From Hyphomicrobiales bacterium (lineage in GTDB: Bacteria > Pseudomonadota > Alphaproteobacteria > Rhizobiales > Aestuariivirgaceae): DNA of 12,714 nt. The stretch lies in assembly GCA_027031305.1 (NCBI GenBank), contig JALVRJ010000270.1, positions 1 to 12,714 on the forward strand, written 5' to 3'. The number at the start of each line of letters is the position of its first letter. Within the stretch, counting starts at the first letter, position 1. Shown here in pieces: positions 1 to 5,648 of this stretch. The translations under genes were made by a program, and so were the position numbers. Under the pieces are notes generated by a model. It had not been told where the DNA came from, made no database searches, and was given only the letters and a program-made list of their open reading frames with translations.

Positions 1-57
1 CCGCGCCCCCGCCCAACCCCCAAATCATGAAAAACAAGGGCTTGAGCGGGGGCGCGG
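1..57. repeat. GC-rich inverted repeat at the left edge, downstream of gshB
   Basis: A perfect 12-bp inverted repeat, CCGCGCCCCCGC at 1-12 against its complement at 46-57, encloses a 33-base spacer. It starts 8 bp beyond the gshB stop. It could form a stem at the 3' end of the minus-strand transcript, but no T run is seen after the distal arm because the window ends there, so calling it a terminator is not justified. The repeat may be larger than shown, since the left arm begins at base 1. Confidence 0.35.
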
Positions 58-64
58 GGCGGTT

Positions 65-1060
65 TTACCGGTCTTCCTTTGCGCAACCTGAGTATTGGGC
101 CCGCGCGGCCACCCTCGCCTCGATGGCGTCCCAGATCATGGCGGCGATGTCCGGCCCGCCCAACGCCTTGATGGCGCGGATGCCGGTGGGCGAGGTGACG
201 TTGATTTCCGTCAGCCAGCCACCGATGACGTCGATGCCGACGAACAGCAGGCCGCGCTCGCGCAGCACGGGCTTCAGCCGCTCGCATATCTCCCTGTCGC
301 GGGCGTTCAGCTCAACCAGCTCGGCGCGGCCGCCGACGACCATGTTGGAGCGGATCTCGCCCGGCTTAGGGATGCGGTTGATGGCGCCGGCGACCTCGCC
401 GTCCACCAGGATGATGCGCTTGTCACCTTCCGTCACGGCAGGAAGGTATTGCTGGACGATGAAGGGCTCGCGGAAGGTATCGATGAACAGCTCGTAGAGG
501 GCGGCGAAGTTGGCGTCGTTGTCGGCGATCCTGAACACGCCGGCGCCGCCATTGCCGTAAAGGGGCTTGAGGATGATGTCGCCGTATTGGCGACGGAATT
601 CCTCGATGGCTTGCAGATCGCGGGTGATGAGCGTGGGCGGCGTGAGATCGGGGAATTCGAGCACGAAGAGCTTTTCCGGCGCGTTGCGCACCGCCACCGG
701 GTCGTTGACCACCAGCGTGCTGGCGGGCAGTTGCTCCAGCATGTGGGTGGCGGTGATGTAGGCCATGTCGAAGGGCGGGTCCTGGCGCATGAGCACCACG
801 TCGAAATCGGACAGCGCGTGCACCTCCGGCTCGCGGGCGGTGAAATGATCGCCCTCGACGTCGCGCAGAAGCACGCAGCGGCCGCGGGCGGCGACCGCCA
901 CGCCGCCTTCAGGTGTGGTGCGCAGCACCATGTCGTCGGGCTCGTAGACGAAGTGCGAATGGCCCCTGCGCTGGCCCTCGAGCATGAGCGCGAAGGTGGA
1001 ATCGCCGGCAATGTTGATGCGCTCCAGCGGATCCATCTGCACCGCCACTTTCAGCCCCAT
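65..1060 (-). CDS. gshB: Glutathione synthetase (ATP-grasp)
   Basis: Encodes 331 aa. It joins gamma-glutamylcysteine and glycine using ATP, the second step of cytosolic glutathione synthesis. The N-terminal domain carries the family pattern [19 protein letters not shown] (residues 10-28) and MRQDPPFD (91-98). The ATP-grasp domain shows [13 protein letters not shown] (165-177, the glycine-rich loop), [12 protein letters not shown] (211-222) and the C-terminal signature [14 protein letters not shown] (284-297). Length is slightly above the E. coli enzyme because of a short tail after about residue 318. The start is supported by GGGAGG six bases upstream of the ATG. The gene follows the SDR gene by 21 bp on the same strand, so the two are probably co-transcribed. 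Function is known from the family; I see no missing key motif. Confidence 0.96.
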   Translation of the reverse strand: MGLKVAVQMDPLERINIAGDSTFALMLEGQRRGHSHFVYEPDDMVLRTTPEGGVAVAARGRCVLLRDVEGDHFTAREPEVHALSDFDVVLMRQDPPFDMAYITATHMLEQLPASTLVVNDPVAVRNAPEKLFVLEFPDLTPPTLITRDLQAIEEFRRQYGDIILKPLYGNGGAGVFRIADNDANFAALYELFIDTFREPFIVQQYLPAVTEGDKRIILVDGEVAGAINRIPKPGEIRSNMVVGGRAELVELNARDREICERLKPVLRERGLLFVGIDVIGGWLTEINVTSPTGIRAIKALGGPDIAAMIWDAIEARVAARAQYSGCAKEDR

Positions 1061-1081
1061 GCCGTGCCTCCCGAAATTGTC

Positions 1082-1840
1082 TCAGACGTGCTGGCCGCCG
1101 TTGATGTGCAGTTCGGCGCCGGTGATGTAGGAGGAGGTGTCGGTGCACAGGAAATAGATGGCCTTGGCCACCTCCTCCGGCTGGCCCAGCCGGCGCAGGG
1201 GGATCTGCTCGACGATCTTCTCCGTACCCGGCGAGAGGATGGAGGTTTCGATCTCGCCCGGGCTGATGGCGTTGACGCGGATGCCGTGGGGGCCGAAATC
1301 GTGGGCCATTTCCCGCGTCAGGGCGGCGAGCGCCGCCTTGGAGGTGGCGTAGGCCGAGCCGGCGAAGGGATGCACGCGCTGGCCGGCGATGGAGGTGACG
1401 TTGACCACCGCGCCTTTCGCCGCCTTGAGCTCCTCGATGAGGCCACGGGCGAGCATGATGGGGGCGAAGAAGTTCACCTGGAACACCGTCTTCCAGTCGG
1501 CGATGGTGGTGTCGATGGAGTTCATGCGCCTGCCGCCGGGCAGCTTGGGCGAAATGGCGGCGTTGTTGACCAGCGCGTGCAGGCGCCCGCCCTGGGCCTT
1601 CAGGCGCTCGCGGATCTCGCCAATGGCGCGCTCGATGCTGTCCTCCTCGGCAAGGTCCACCTGGATGTGGTCTTCCTCGCCGTGCATCCATGGGCAGTCC
1701 TCGGGGAATGGGTGGCGCGAACAGGTGATGACCCGCCAGCCGGCGGAAGAGAAGCGCTTGACCGTGGCGTGCCCGATGCCGCGCGAGGCACCGGTGAGCA
1801 CCAGCGTTCTGCGCTCGGAATCAGGGATGGGTTCGCTCAT
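1082..1840 (-). CDS. SDR-family NAD(P)-dependent oxidoreductase
   Basis: Encodes 252 aa, the normal length for a classical short-chain dehydrogenase/reductase. Visible motifs are the dinucleotide-binding TGASRGIG (16-23), NNA (92-94), catalytic Ser150 in VTSIAG, Tyr164 and Lys168 in YATSK, and the C-terminal PGEIET and INGG segments. The family reduces or oxidises carbonyl/hydroxyl groups in the cytosol with NAD(P)(H); the substrate cannot be told from sequence. It resembles FabG-like proteins, but a separate housekeeping role in fatty acid synthesis is not shown. The start MSEPIPDSER at 1840 was chosen by family length; in-frame ATGs at 1855 and 1879 would add 5 or 13 residues, and none has a strong Shine-Dalgarno. 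The frame stays open far upstream across pdxH, but that part does not resemble protein. It lies between pdxH and gshB, in the same direction. Confidence 0.9.
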   Translation of the reverse strand: MSEPIPDSERRTLVLTGASRGIGHATVKRFSSAGWRVITCSRHPFPEDCPWMHGEEDHIQVDLAEEDSIERAIGEIRERLKAQGGRLHALVNNAAISPKLPGGRRMNSIDTTIADWKTVFQVNFFAPIMLARGLIEELKAAKGAVVNVTSIAGQRVHPFAGSAYATSKAALAALTREMAHDFGPHGIRVNAISPGEIETSILSPGTEKIVEQIPLRRLGQPEEVAKAIYFLCTDTSSYITGAELHINGGQHV

Positions 1841-1935
1841 GGGTCGCCGTTCCATTGCCTGCGGGTTTTCCGTGCGCATGATATGCGCACGCGGCAGGGC
1901 GAAACAAGGGCGTGGCGGCAGGACGTGGCGAAGGG

Positions 1936-2574
1936 TCAGGGATAGAGACGCTTTTTCCGCCAGGGAGAAGAGATGTCCTGGCGCTCGAAGCGAATGCGCT
2001 CGTGCAGGCGGAAGGGCCTCTCGTGCCAGAACTCGATGGCCAGCGGCACGACGCGCACGCCCGTCCAGTATGGCGGGCGCGGCACCCGCCCCACGTGAAA
2101 GCGCGCCGCCTCCTTCATGACGTTTCTTTCCAGCGCGTGGGGGCTTTCCATCTCGCGCGACTGCTTGGAGGCCCAGGCGCCGATCTGCGAACCCCGGGGA
2201 CGGGTGGCGAAATAGGTGTCGGCCTCTTCGTCGGATACCCGCTCGGTGAGCCCGCGCACGCGCACCTGGCGGTGCAGGTTGCGCCACCAGAAATTCAGCG
2301 CCGCCTTGCCGGAGGTCAGGATCTGGCGGCCCTTGGCGCTTTCCAGGTTGGTATAGAAGACGAAGCCGCGCTCGTCGAAATCCTTCAGCAGGACCATGCG
2401 CGCGTCGGGCATACCGTCCTCGTCCACCGTGGCCAGGCACATGGCCTCGGGGTATTCGGGCTCTGCCCGCTTCGCCTGCTCGAACCAGCGGGCGAACAGG
2501 GCGAAGGGGTCGGTGGCGGCAGCGAAGTCCGGCTCCGCGCGCAGGGTCTTGAGCTCGTCCAGAAAATCGGCCAT
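1936..2574 (-). CDS. pdxH: Pyridoxamine 5'-phosphate oxidase
   Basis: Encodes 212 aa, typical for the family. It oxidises pyridoxine 5'-phosphate or pyridoxamine 5'-phosphate to pyridoxal 5'-phosphate with FMN and O2, in vitamin B6 synthesis and salvage. Family motifs in order are ARMVLLKDFDERGFVFYTN (58-76, FMN region), NFWWRNLHRQVRVRG (94-108), YFATRPRGSQIGAWASKQS (121-139), the substrate-contacting RLHER (189-193, corresponding to RLHDR in E. coli) and the terminal RLYP (family RLxP). The ATG at 2574 gives the standard N terminus; the ribosome site is weak (AGAGATGG upstream). It is the first gene of the minus-strand group, 95 bp before the SDR start, and is divergent from fabI. I see nothing abnormal in the active-site segments. 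Confidence 0.96.
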   Translation of the reverse strand: MADFLDELKTLRAEPDFAAATDPFALFARWFEQAKRAEPEYPEAMCLATVDEDGMPDARMVLLKDFDERGFVFYTNLESAKGRQILTSGKAALNFWWRNLHRQVRVRGLTERVSDEEADTYFATRPRGSQIGAWASKQSREMESPHALERNVMKEAARFHVGRVPRPPYWTGVRVVPLAIEFWHERPFRLHERIRFERQDISSPWRKKRLYP

Positions 2575-2785
2575 TGCGCCATCTCTGTTGCATGAGGTGG
2601 TATGGGAAGGTTCTCAATAAAACATTGCGCGCCCTTGCGCCAGCGCCGTGCGCGGGGCAAAAAGGCCGAAACCATGGCGACAGCTCCCCCTTGCGGGAAG
2701 AAAAGAAAGGTGTGATTCATGCGCCCTTCTTTCTGGAAGGGGGAGGCAACCAGATGAATAAGGAAGAAGCGGAGGCGGAAAGGAC
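2575..2785. other. Divergent intergenic region between pdxH and fabI
   Basis: This 211-bp region must hold the start signals for pdxH leftward and fabI rightward. I could not pick a convincing -35/-10 pair on either strand. What is visible is a perfect 6-bp hairpin (CCCTTC 2724-2729 with GAAGGG 2736-2741) and a GGGGGAGG tract at 2739-2746 serving a small ORF, listed separately. No other gene is supported in it. Confidence 0.6.
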
Positions 2786-2807
2786 ATGGGTGACTGCACG
2801 GTGCTGA
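2754..2807 (+). CDS. Possible 17-aa leader ORF overlapping the fabI start
   Basis: An ATG at 2754 lies seven bases after GGGGGAGG (2739-2746), the strongest Shine-Dalgarno I noticed in the window. It opens a 17-codon frame (MNKEEAEAERTWVTARC) that ends at TGA 2805-2807. The fabI ATG at 2786 lies inside it in another frame, 32 bases downstream of this ATG. The peptide is charged and matches nothing I recognise. It could be a leader that couples or limits fabI translation, or the purine-rich tract could simply help recruit ribosomes to fabI. Existence of translation is an inference. Confidence 0.25.
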   Translation: MNKEEAEAERTWVTARC

Positions 2808-3580
2808 AGGGCCGCAAGGGGCTCGTCATGGGCGTGGCCAACAACCGCTCCATCGCCTGGGGCATCGCGAAGGCTTGCGCGCAAGCCGGCGCGGAGCTGG
2901 CCTTCACCTACCAGGGCGAGGCGCTGAAAAAGCGCGTGCAGCCGCTGGCCGAGGAGCTGGGCGTGAAGCTGCTCATGCCGTGCGATGTCACCAGCGAAGA
3001 ATCACTCGATGCGGTTTTCAGCGAGCTGAAGGCGGCATGGGGCGAGCTCGACTTCGTGGTGCACGCCATCGCCTTTTCCGACAAGGACGAGCTGAAGGGT
3101 CGTTATGTGGACACCACGCGCGCCAACTTCGGCCGCACCATGGACATCTCCGTCTACAGCTTCACCGCCGTGGCCAGGCGCGCCGAGGCGCTGATGACGG
3201 ATGGCGGATCGCTGCTGACGCTGTCCTATTACGGCGCGGAAAAGTGGGTGCCGCACTACAACGTCATGGGCGTGGCCAAGGCGGCGCTGGAAGCGAGCGT
3301 GCGGTACCTCGCCGCCGACCTCGGCCCGGGCGGCATTCGCGTCAACGCCATTTCCGCCGGACCCATCCGCACCCTGGCGGCGGCGGGCATCTCGGGCTTT
3401 CGCATGATGCTGGACTGGAACGAGCGCAACGCGCCGCTGCGCAAGAACGTCAGCATCGACGAGGTTGGGTCGGCGGCGTTGTTCCTGCTGTCCGACCTTT
3501 CCGGCGGCGTTACCGGCGAAATCATGCACGTGGACGCGGGCTACAACATCATCGGCATGAAGGCCCTGGAAGAGGGCTGA
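2786..3580 (+). CDS. fabI: Enoyl-[acyl-carrier-protein] reductase (NADH), FabI
   Basis: Encodes 264 aa. It reduces the trans-2-enoyl-ACP double bond in each elongation round of type II fatty acid synthesis, in the cytosol. The extended FabI-type nucleotide motif GVANNRSIAWGIA is at 16-28. The active site has Tyr148 (SYYG) and the Tyr-x6-Lys pair Tyr158/Lys165 (YNVMGVAK), equivalent to E. coli Tyr146, Tyr156 and Lys163. The C-terminal block NAISAGPIRTLAA (187-199) and GGVTGE (240-245) are typical. By hand alignment, E. coli Gly93 (HSIGF) corresponds to Ala96 here (HAIAF), a position linked to triclosan response in E. coli. The start gives the usual N-terminal length; GGAGG at 2771-2775 and GAAAGGA just before the ATG are the nearest ribosome sites. 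It is divergent from pdxH and followed by a terminator-like hairpin. Confidence 0.97.
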   Translation: MGDCTVLKGRKGLVMGVANNRSIAWGIAKACAQAGAELAFTYQGEALKKRVQPLAEELGVKLLMPCDVTSEESLDAVFSELKAAWGELDFVVHAIAFSDKDELKGRYVDTTRANFGRTMDISVYSFTAVARRAEALMTDGGSLLTLSYYGAEKWVPHYNVMGVAKAALEASVRYLAADLGPGGIRVNAISAGPIRTLAAAGISGFRMMLDWNERNAPLRKNVSIDEVGSAALFLLSDLSGGVTGEIMHVDAGYNIIGMKALEEG

Positions 3581-3586
3581 CGGGCG

Positions 3587-3601
3587 TCCGTCGGGGACGG
3601 A
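3587..3601 (+). repeat. Small hairpin after the fabI stop
   Basis: TCCGTC at 3587-3592 and GACGGA at 3596-3601 pair perfectly around a GGG loop, six bases after the fabI stop. No T run follows, so alone it is not an intrinsic terminator. It may protect the 3' end of the transcript, or be chance in GC-rich DNA. Confidence 0.3.
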
Positions 3602-3615
3602 TGGGAATGCCGTAG

Positions 3616-3640
3616 AATCGCGCGAAGCTTGCGATTTTTT
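3616..3640 (+). terminator. Probable rho-independent terminator of fabI
   Basis: AATCGC (3616-3621) pairs with GCGATT (3631-3636) around a nine-base loop, and six consecutive T residues occupy 3635-3640. It lies about 35 bp after the fabI stop on the same strand. The stem is short (6 bp), so termination may be partial. An overlapping alternative stem (TTGCGA with TCGCAA across the T run) is also possible. Confidence 0.5.
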
Positions 3641-3775
3641 CGCAACTGCCGTATCGAGCGCTGAAAAAGCGTCGGCTGGCGAGGCGCGCTTTTGGCGCAA
3701 CCATGCGATATTCGCCATCGATGGGGCGACGCCCCGGCCGTGATCATCGAGAAGCGACAGCGGAGAGAGATTTTC

Positions 3776-4552
3776 ATGCTGCGGATCGTTCAGCTTAGCG
3801 ACACCCACATTCCCGATGTGGCGGAAAAGCGCGACTTTCGCACGCGGGCGCTGGCGCAGGCCGTGGACCTTGCCAACTCCCTCTCGCCGGCGCTGGTGAT
3901 CCACACCGGCGATGCCGCCGACACGGGGCAGGAAGCCGAATACGCGCTGGTGCGCCGCGAGATGGACAGGCTGGAGGCGCCTTACGTCATCACGCCGGGC
4001 AACCGCGACTCGCGACCACGGATGCGCGCGGCCTTCGCCGACCTGGCGTGGACGGACGAGGGCGAAGGGCCACTGGATTACGTGGTCGAGGCCGGGCCGC
4101 TCGCCGTCGTCGGCTTCGACAGCAAGGGGCCGAAGACCAACAAGGGCTGGGCCGACGAGGCGCGGCGCGAGAAGCTGCGGGCGATGCTGGAGCGGACGAA
4201 GGAGCGGCCGGTGCTGTTGATGATGCACCATCCGCCATTCGAGATCCCCGAGATTCCCGATCCGCGGCAATACGTGGAATGGTCGCACGCGGAAGGTATC
4301 TGCGACGTGGTGAACGATTATCCTAACGTGCAGGCGGTGGCCTGTGGCCATATTCACCGCCACATCACCGGCTTCAGCGTTGGCCATGCGCCGGCCTTCG
4401 TGCTGCCGTGCAACGCACCGGACCTGCGCAAGGGCCCGGCGCGGGAGCTGGGGGAGGCGGCGGTGGCCATGTGCGTGGACTTCGACGATGCCGGGCGGCT
4501 GTGCGACATCCGGCTGCGGGTGACGCCGACACCGGCGGCGGCGGCGGAGTGA
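3776..4552 (+). CDS. Metallophosphoesterase, CpdA/Rv0805-like (class III phosphodiesterase fold)
   Basis: Encodes 258 aa. The calcineurin-like pattern is complete for metal ligands: Asp9 and His11 (LSDTH), Asp46 (TGDAAD), Asn76 (PGNRD), His151 (MMHHPP), His192 and His194 (GHIHR). Family members use a two-metal site to hydrolyse phosphodiesters; close relatives include 3',5'-cyclic nucleotide phosphodiesterases, but the substrate here is not proven. The residue after Asn76 is Arg instead of the usual His of GNH(D/E). There is no signal peptide, so it should be cytosolic. The ATG at 3776 was chosen because GGAGAGAG sits just upstream and the protein then starts directly at the first beta strand; an upstream in-frame ATG at 3692 would add 28 residues unlike the family. 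It stands alone between two terminator-like structures. Confidence 0.85.
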   Translation: MLRIVQLSDTHIPDVAEKRDFRTRALAQAVDLANSLSPALVIHTGDAADTGQEAEYALVRREMDRLEAPYVITPGNRDSRPRMRAAFADLAWTDEGEGPLDYVVEAGPLAVVGFDSKGPKTNKGWADEARREKLRAMLERTKERPVLLMMHHPPFEIPEIPDPRQYVEWSHAEGICDVVNDYPNVQAVACGHIHRHITGFSVGHAPAFVLPCNAPDLRKGPARELGEAAVAMCVDFDDAGRLCDIRLRVTPTPAAAAE

Positions 4553-4588
4553 GCGGCCCCGCCCTCTGTTCCCTTTCCATCATTTCCG

Positions 4589-4635
4589 AAAGGCGCCAAT
4601 GGCGATGCATCGCCAATGGCGCCTTTTCGCTTTTC
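4589..4635 (+). terminator. Strong rho-independent terminator after the metallophosphoesterase gene
   Basis: A nearly perfect palindrome spans 4589-4626: 16 of 17 positions pair, with one A:A mismatch (4599/4616) and a TGCA loop at 4606-4609. The distal arm runs into TTTT (4624-4627), CGC, then TTTT (4631-4634). The arms contain CGCCAATGGCG twice in direct orientation (4594-4604 and 4611-4621), because that 11-mer is itself almost palindromic. It starts 36 bp after the stop at 4552 and separates this gene from the tad operon. Confidence 0.75.
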
Positions 4636-4653
4636 CGGCAGCGCGCGGAAACA

Positions 4654-4671
4654 TGGTGAACGAGTGGTGAA
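4654..4671 (+). repeat. 7-bp direct repeat spaced one helical turn, upstream of the tad operon
   Basis: TGGTGAA occurs at 4654-4660 and again at 4665-4671, 11 bp apart start to start, 28 bp before the CtrA-like box. Such spacing puts both copies on the same DNA face and would suit a dimeric regulator. I do not recognise the motif and it may be chance. Confidence 0.2.
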
Positions 4672-4698
4672 GCCCCGGGGATGGGGCATCATCGCTCA

Positions 4699-4713
4699 TT
4701 AACCATGTTTTGA
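4699..4713 (+). promoter_or_regulatory. Candidate CtrA-binding box upstream of the tad/cpa operon
   Basis: The sequence TTAA-N7-TTGA at 4699-4713 differs at one base from the alphaproteobacterial CtrA consensus TTAA-N7-TTAA, and its first eight bases TTAACCAT are the half-site form described for Caulobacter. It lies 87 bp upstream of the cpaB ATG, in the only long gap before seven co-directional pilus genes. In Caulobacter, pilus genes are among CtrA targets, so control by CtrA is a reasonable inference. I could not define a matching -10 element. Confidence 0.5.
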
Positions 4714-4722
4714 GGGTTTTGC

Positions 4723-4787
4723 GCGACAGTAGGCGCGAGGTTGGACGAAGACGCCAGGCCCAATGCCCGCTGTCGCCAATAGCCTAC
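4723..4787 (+). repeat. Competing inverted repeats in the cpaB leader
   Basis: GCGACAG (4723-4729) can pair with CTGTCGC (4770-4776), while GTAGGC (4729-4734) can pair with GCCTAC (4782-4787). The arms are arranged so the two stems overlap at base 4729 and cross rather than nest. The second stem ends directly against the purine-rich ribosome site GGGAAAG (4788-4794) of cpaB. Whether the RNA folds this way depends on the unknown transcription start. Confidence 0.25.
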
Positions 4788-4800
4788 GGGAAAGCGAAAG

Positions 4801-5628
4801 ATGAAACGGAAGAGAAGCAAGAACAAGAACAAGATCTTGACCATCGGCGCGGCGTCGGTGGCGGCGCTGCTGGCCGCGGTGTTCGCGCGCGATTTCATCG
4901 CCGGCGGTCAGCAGAAGCCACAACCCGTGGTGCAGGTGCAGGAACAGCCCAAGGTGCATGTCCTGACCGCCACCACCAACCTGCCAATGGGAGCGCGGCT
5001 GCGCCAGGATGTCCTGCAATGGCAGGAATGGCCGGAAGACAACGTGCTGCCCGGCATGATCGTGCGCGAGCAGGACGAGAACGCGATGGAGGAGCTGGCC
5101 AAGGCGCGCGTGCGGGTGCCGCTGGTGGCCAACGAGCCGATTATGGATTCCAAGATCATCCGCAAGGGCGATGGCGGGCTGCTGTCCACCCTGTTGCGCA
5201 AGGGAATGCGCGCCATCGCCGTGAAGGTGACGGTGGAAAGCGGTGCCGGCGGCTTCATCATGCCCAACGACCGGGTGGACGTGTTGCTGACGCGCAGCGT
5301 GGATGACCAGACCTTCTCCGACGTGGTGCTGGAGAACGTGCGGGTGCTGGCCATCAACCAGACCTCCGCCGCCGACAAGACGGACAAGTCCGCCGAGGCC
5401 GAGCTGCGCACGGCGACGCTGGAGGTGACGCCCCTGCAGGCGAAGGTGCTGGCGCGGGTGCAGAGCCTGGGTGAACTATCGCTGGTGCTGCGCGGCCTGG
5501 CCGAGCGCGAGGACGGCGATCTGGCCGACGACAAGCCGCGGCTGTCGCCCGCCTTCGCCAGGACCGGTGGCGGCAACATCCACCTTTACCGTTACGGCAA
5601 GTTCGGCGTTCAGGCCGCACAGAACTGA
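4801..5628 (+). CDS. cpaB: Flp pilus assembly protein CpaB/RcpC
   Basis: Encodes 275 aa. A lysine/arginine-rich N terminus (MKRKRSKNKNK) precedes one hydrophobic segment (about 12-29), after which the protein is periplasmic. A SAF-type domain lies around residues 50-125, with the family pattern LPMGARL, LPGM and VRVPLVANEPI, followed by the conserved block RKGMRAIAVKVT (133-144), GGFIMPNDRVDVLLTR (150-165) and a C-terminal region with TATLEVTP. CpaB/RcpC proteins are thought to work with the secretin in the periplasm during Tad pilus assembly, possibly contacting peptidoglycan. It is the first gene of the operon, with the CtrA-like box upstream and cpaC 20 bp downstream. The ribosome site is modest (GGGAAAGCGAAAG before the ATG). 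No pilin or peptidase gene precedes it. Confidence 0.93.
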   Translation: MKRKRSKNKNKILTIGAASVAALLAAVFARDFIAGGQQKPQPVVQVQEQPKVHVLTATTNLPMGARLRQDVLQWQEWPEDNVLPGMIVREQDENAMEELAKARVRVPLVANEPIMDSKIIRKGDGGLLSTLLRKGMRAIAVKVTVESGAGGFIMPNDRVDVLLTRSVDDQTFSDVVLENVRVLAINQTSAADKTDKSAEAELRTATLEVTPLQAKVLARVQSLGELSLVLRGLAEREDGDLADDKPRLSPAFARTGGGNIHLYRYGKFGVQAAQN

Positions 5629-5648
5629 CACCGCTGGAGATTGATGTC

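Noticed and set aside
95..1945. A 616-codon open frame on the plus strand opposite gshB and the SDR gene
   Set aside because: It is antisense to two well-supported enzymes, rich in His, Gly, Asp and Val as expected from the complement of GC-rich codons, and has no recognisable domain.
1841..2617. An extended reading of the SDR gene to a 511-aa protein running across pdxH
   Set aside because: The extra residues come from pdxH read in the wrong frame, are Arg/Ala/Gly-rich, and match no domain; the SDR fold begins at about residue 10 of the shorter protein.
3665..3735. Small inverted repeats between fabI and the metallophosphoesterase gene (AAAAGCG/CGCTTTT, and GGGGC/GCCCC around GAC)
   Set aside because: Arms are 5-7 bp with no T run or recognisable operator; similar structures are expected by chance here.
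3002..4387. A 461-codon minus-strand frame opposite fabI and the metallophosphoesterase gene
   Set aside because: It spans two real genes and their terminator on the other strand and has His/Arg/Val-rich shadow composition.
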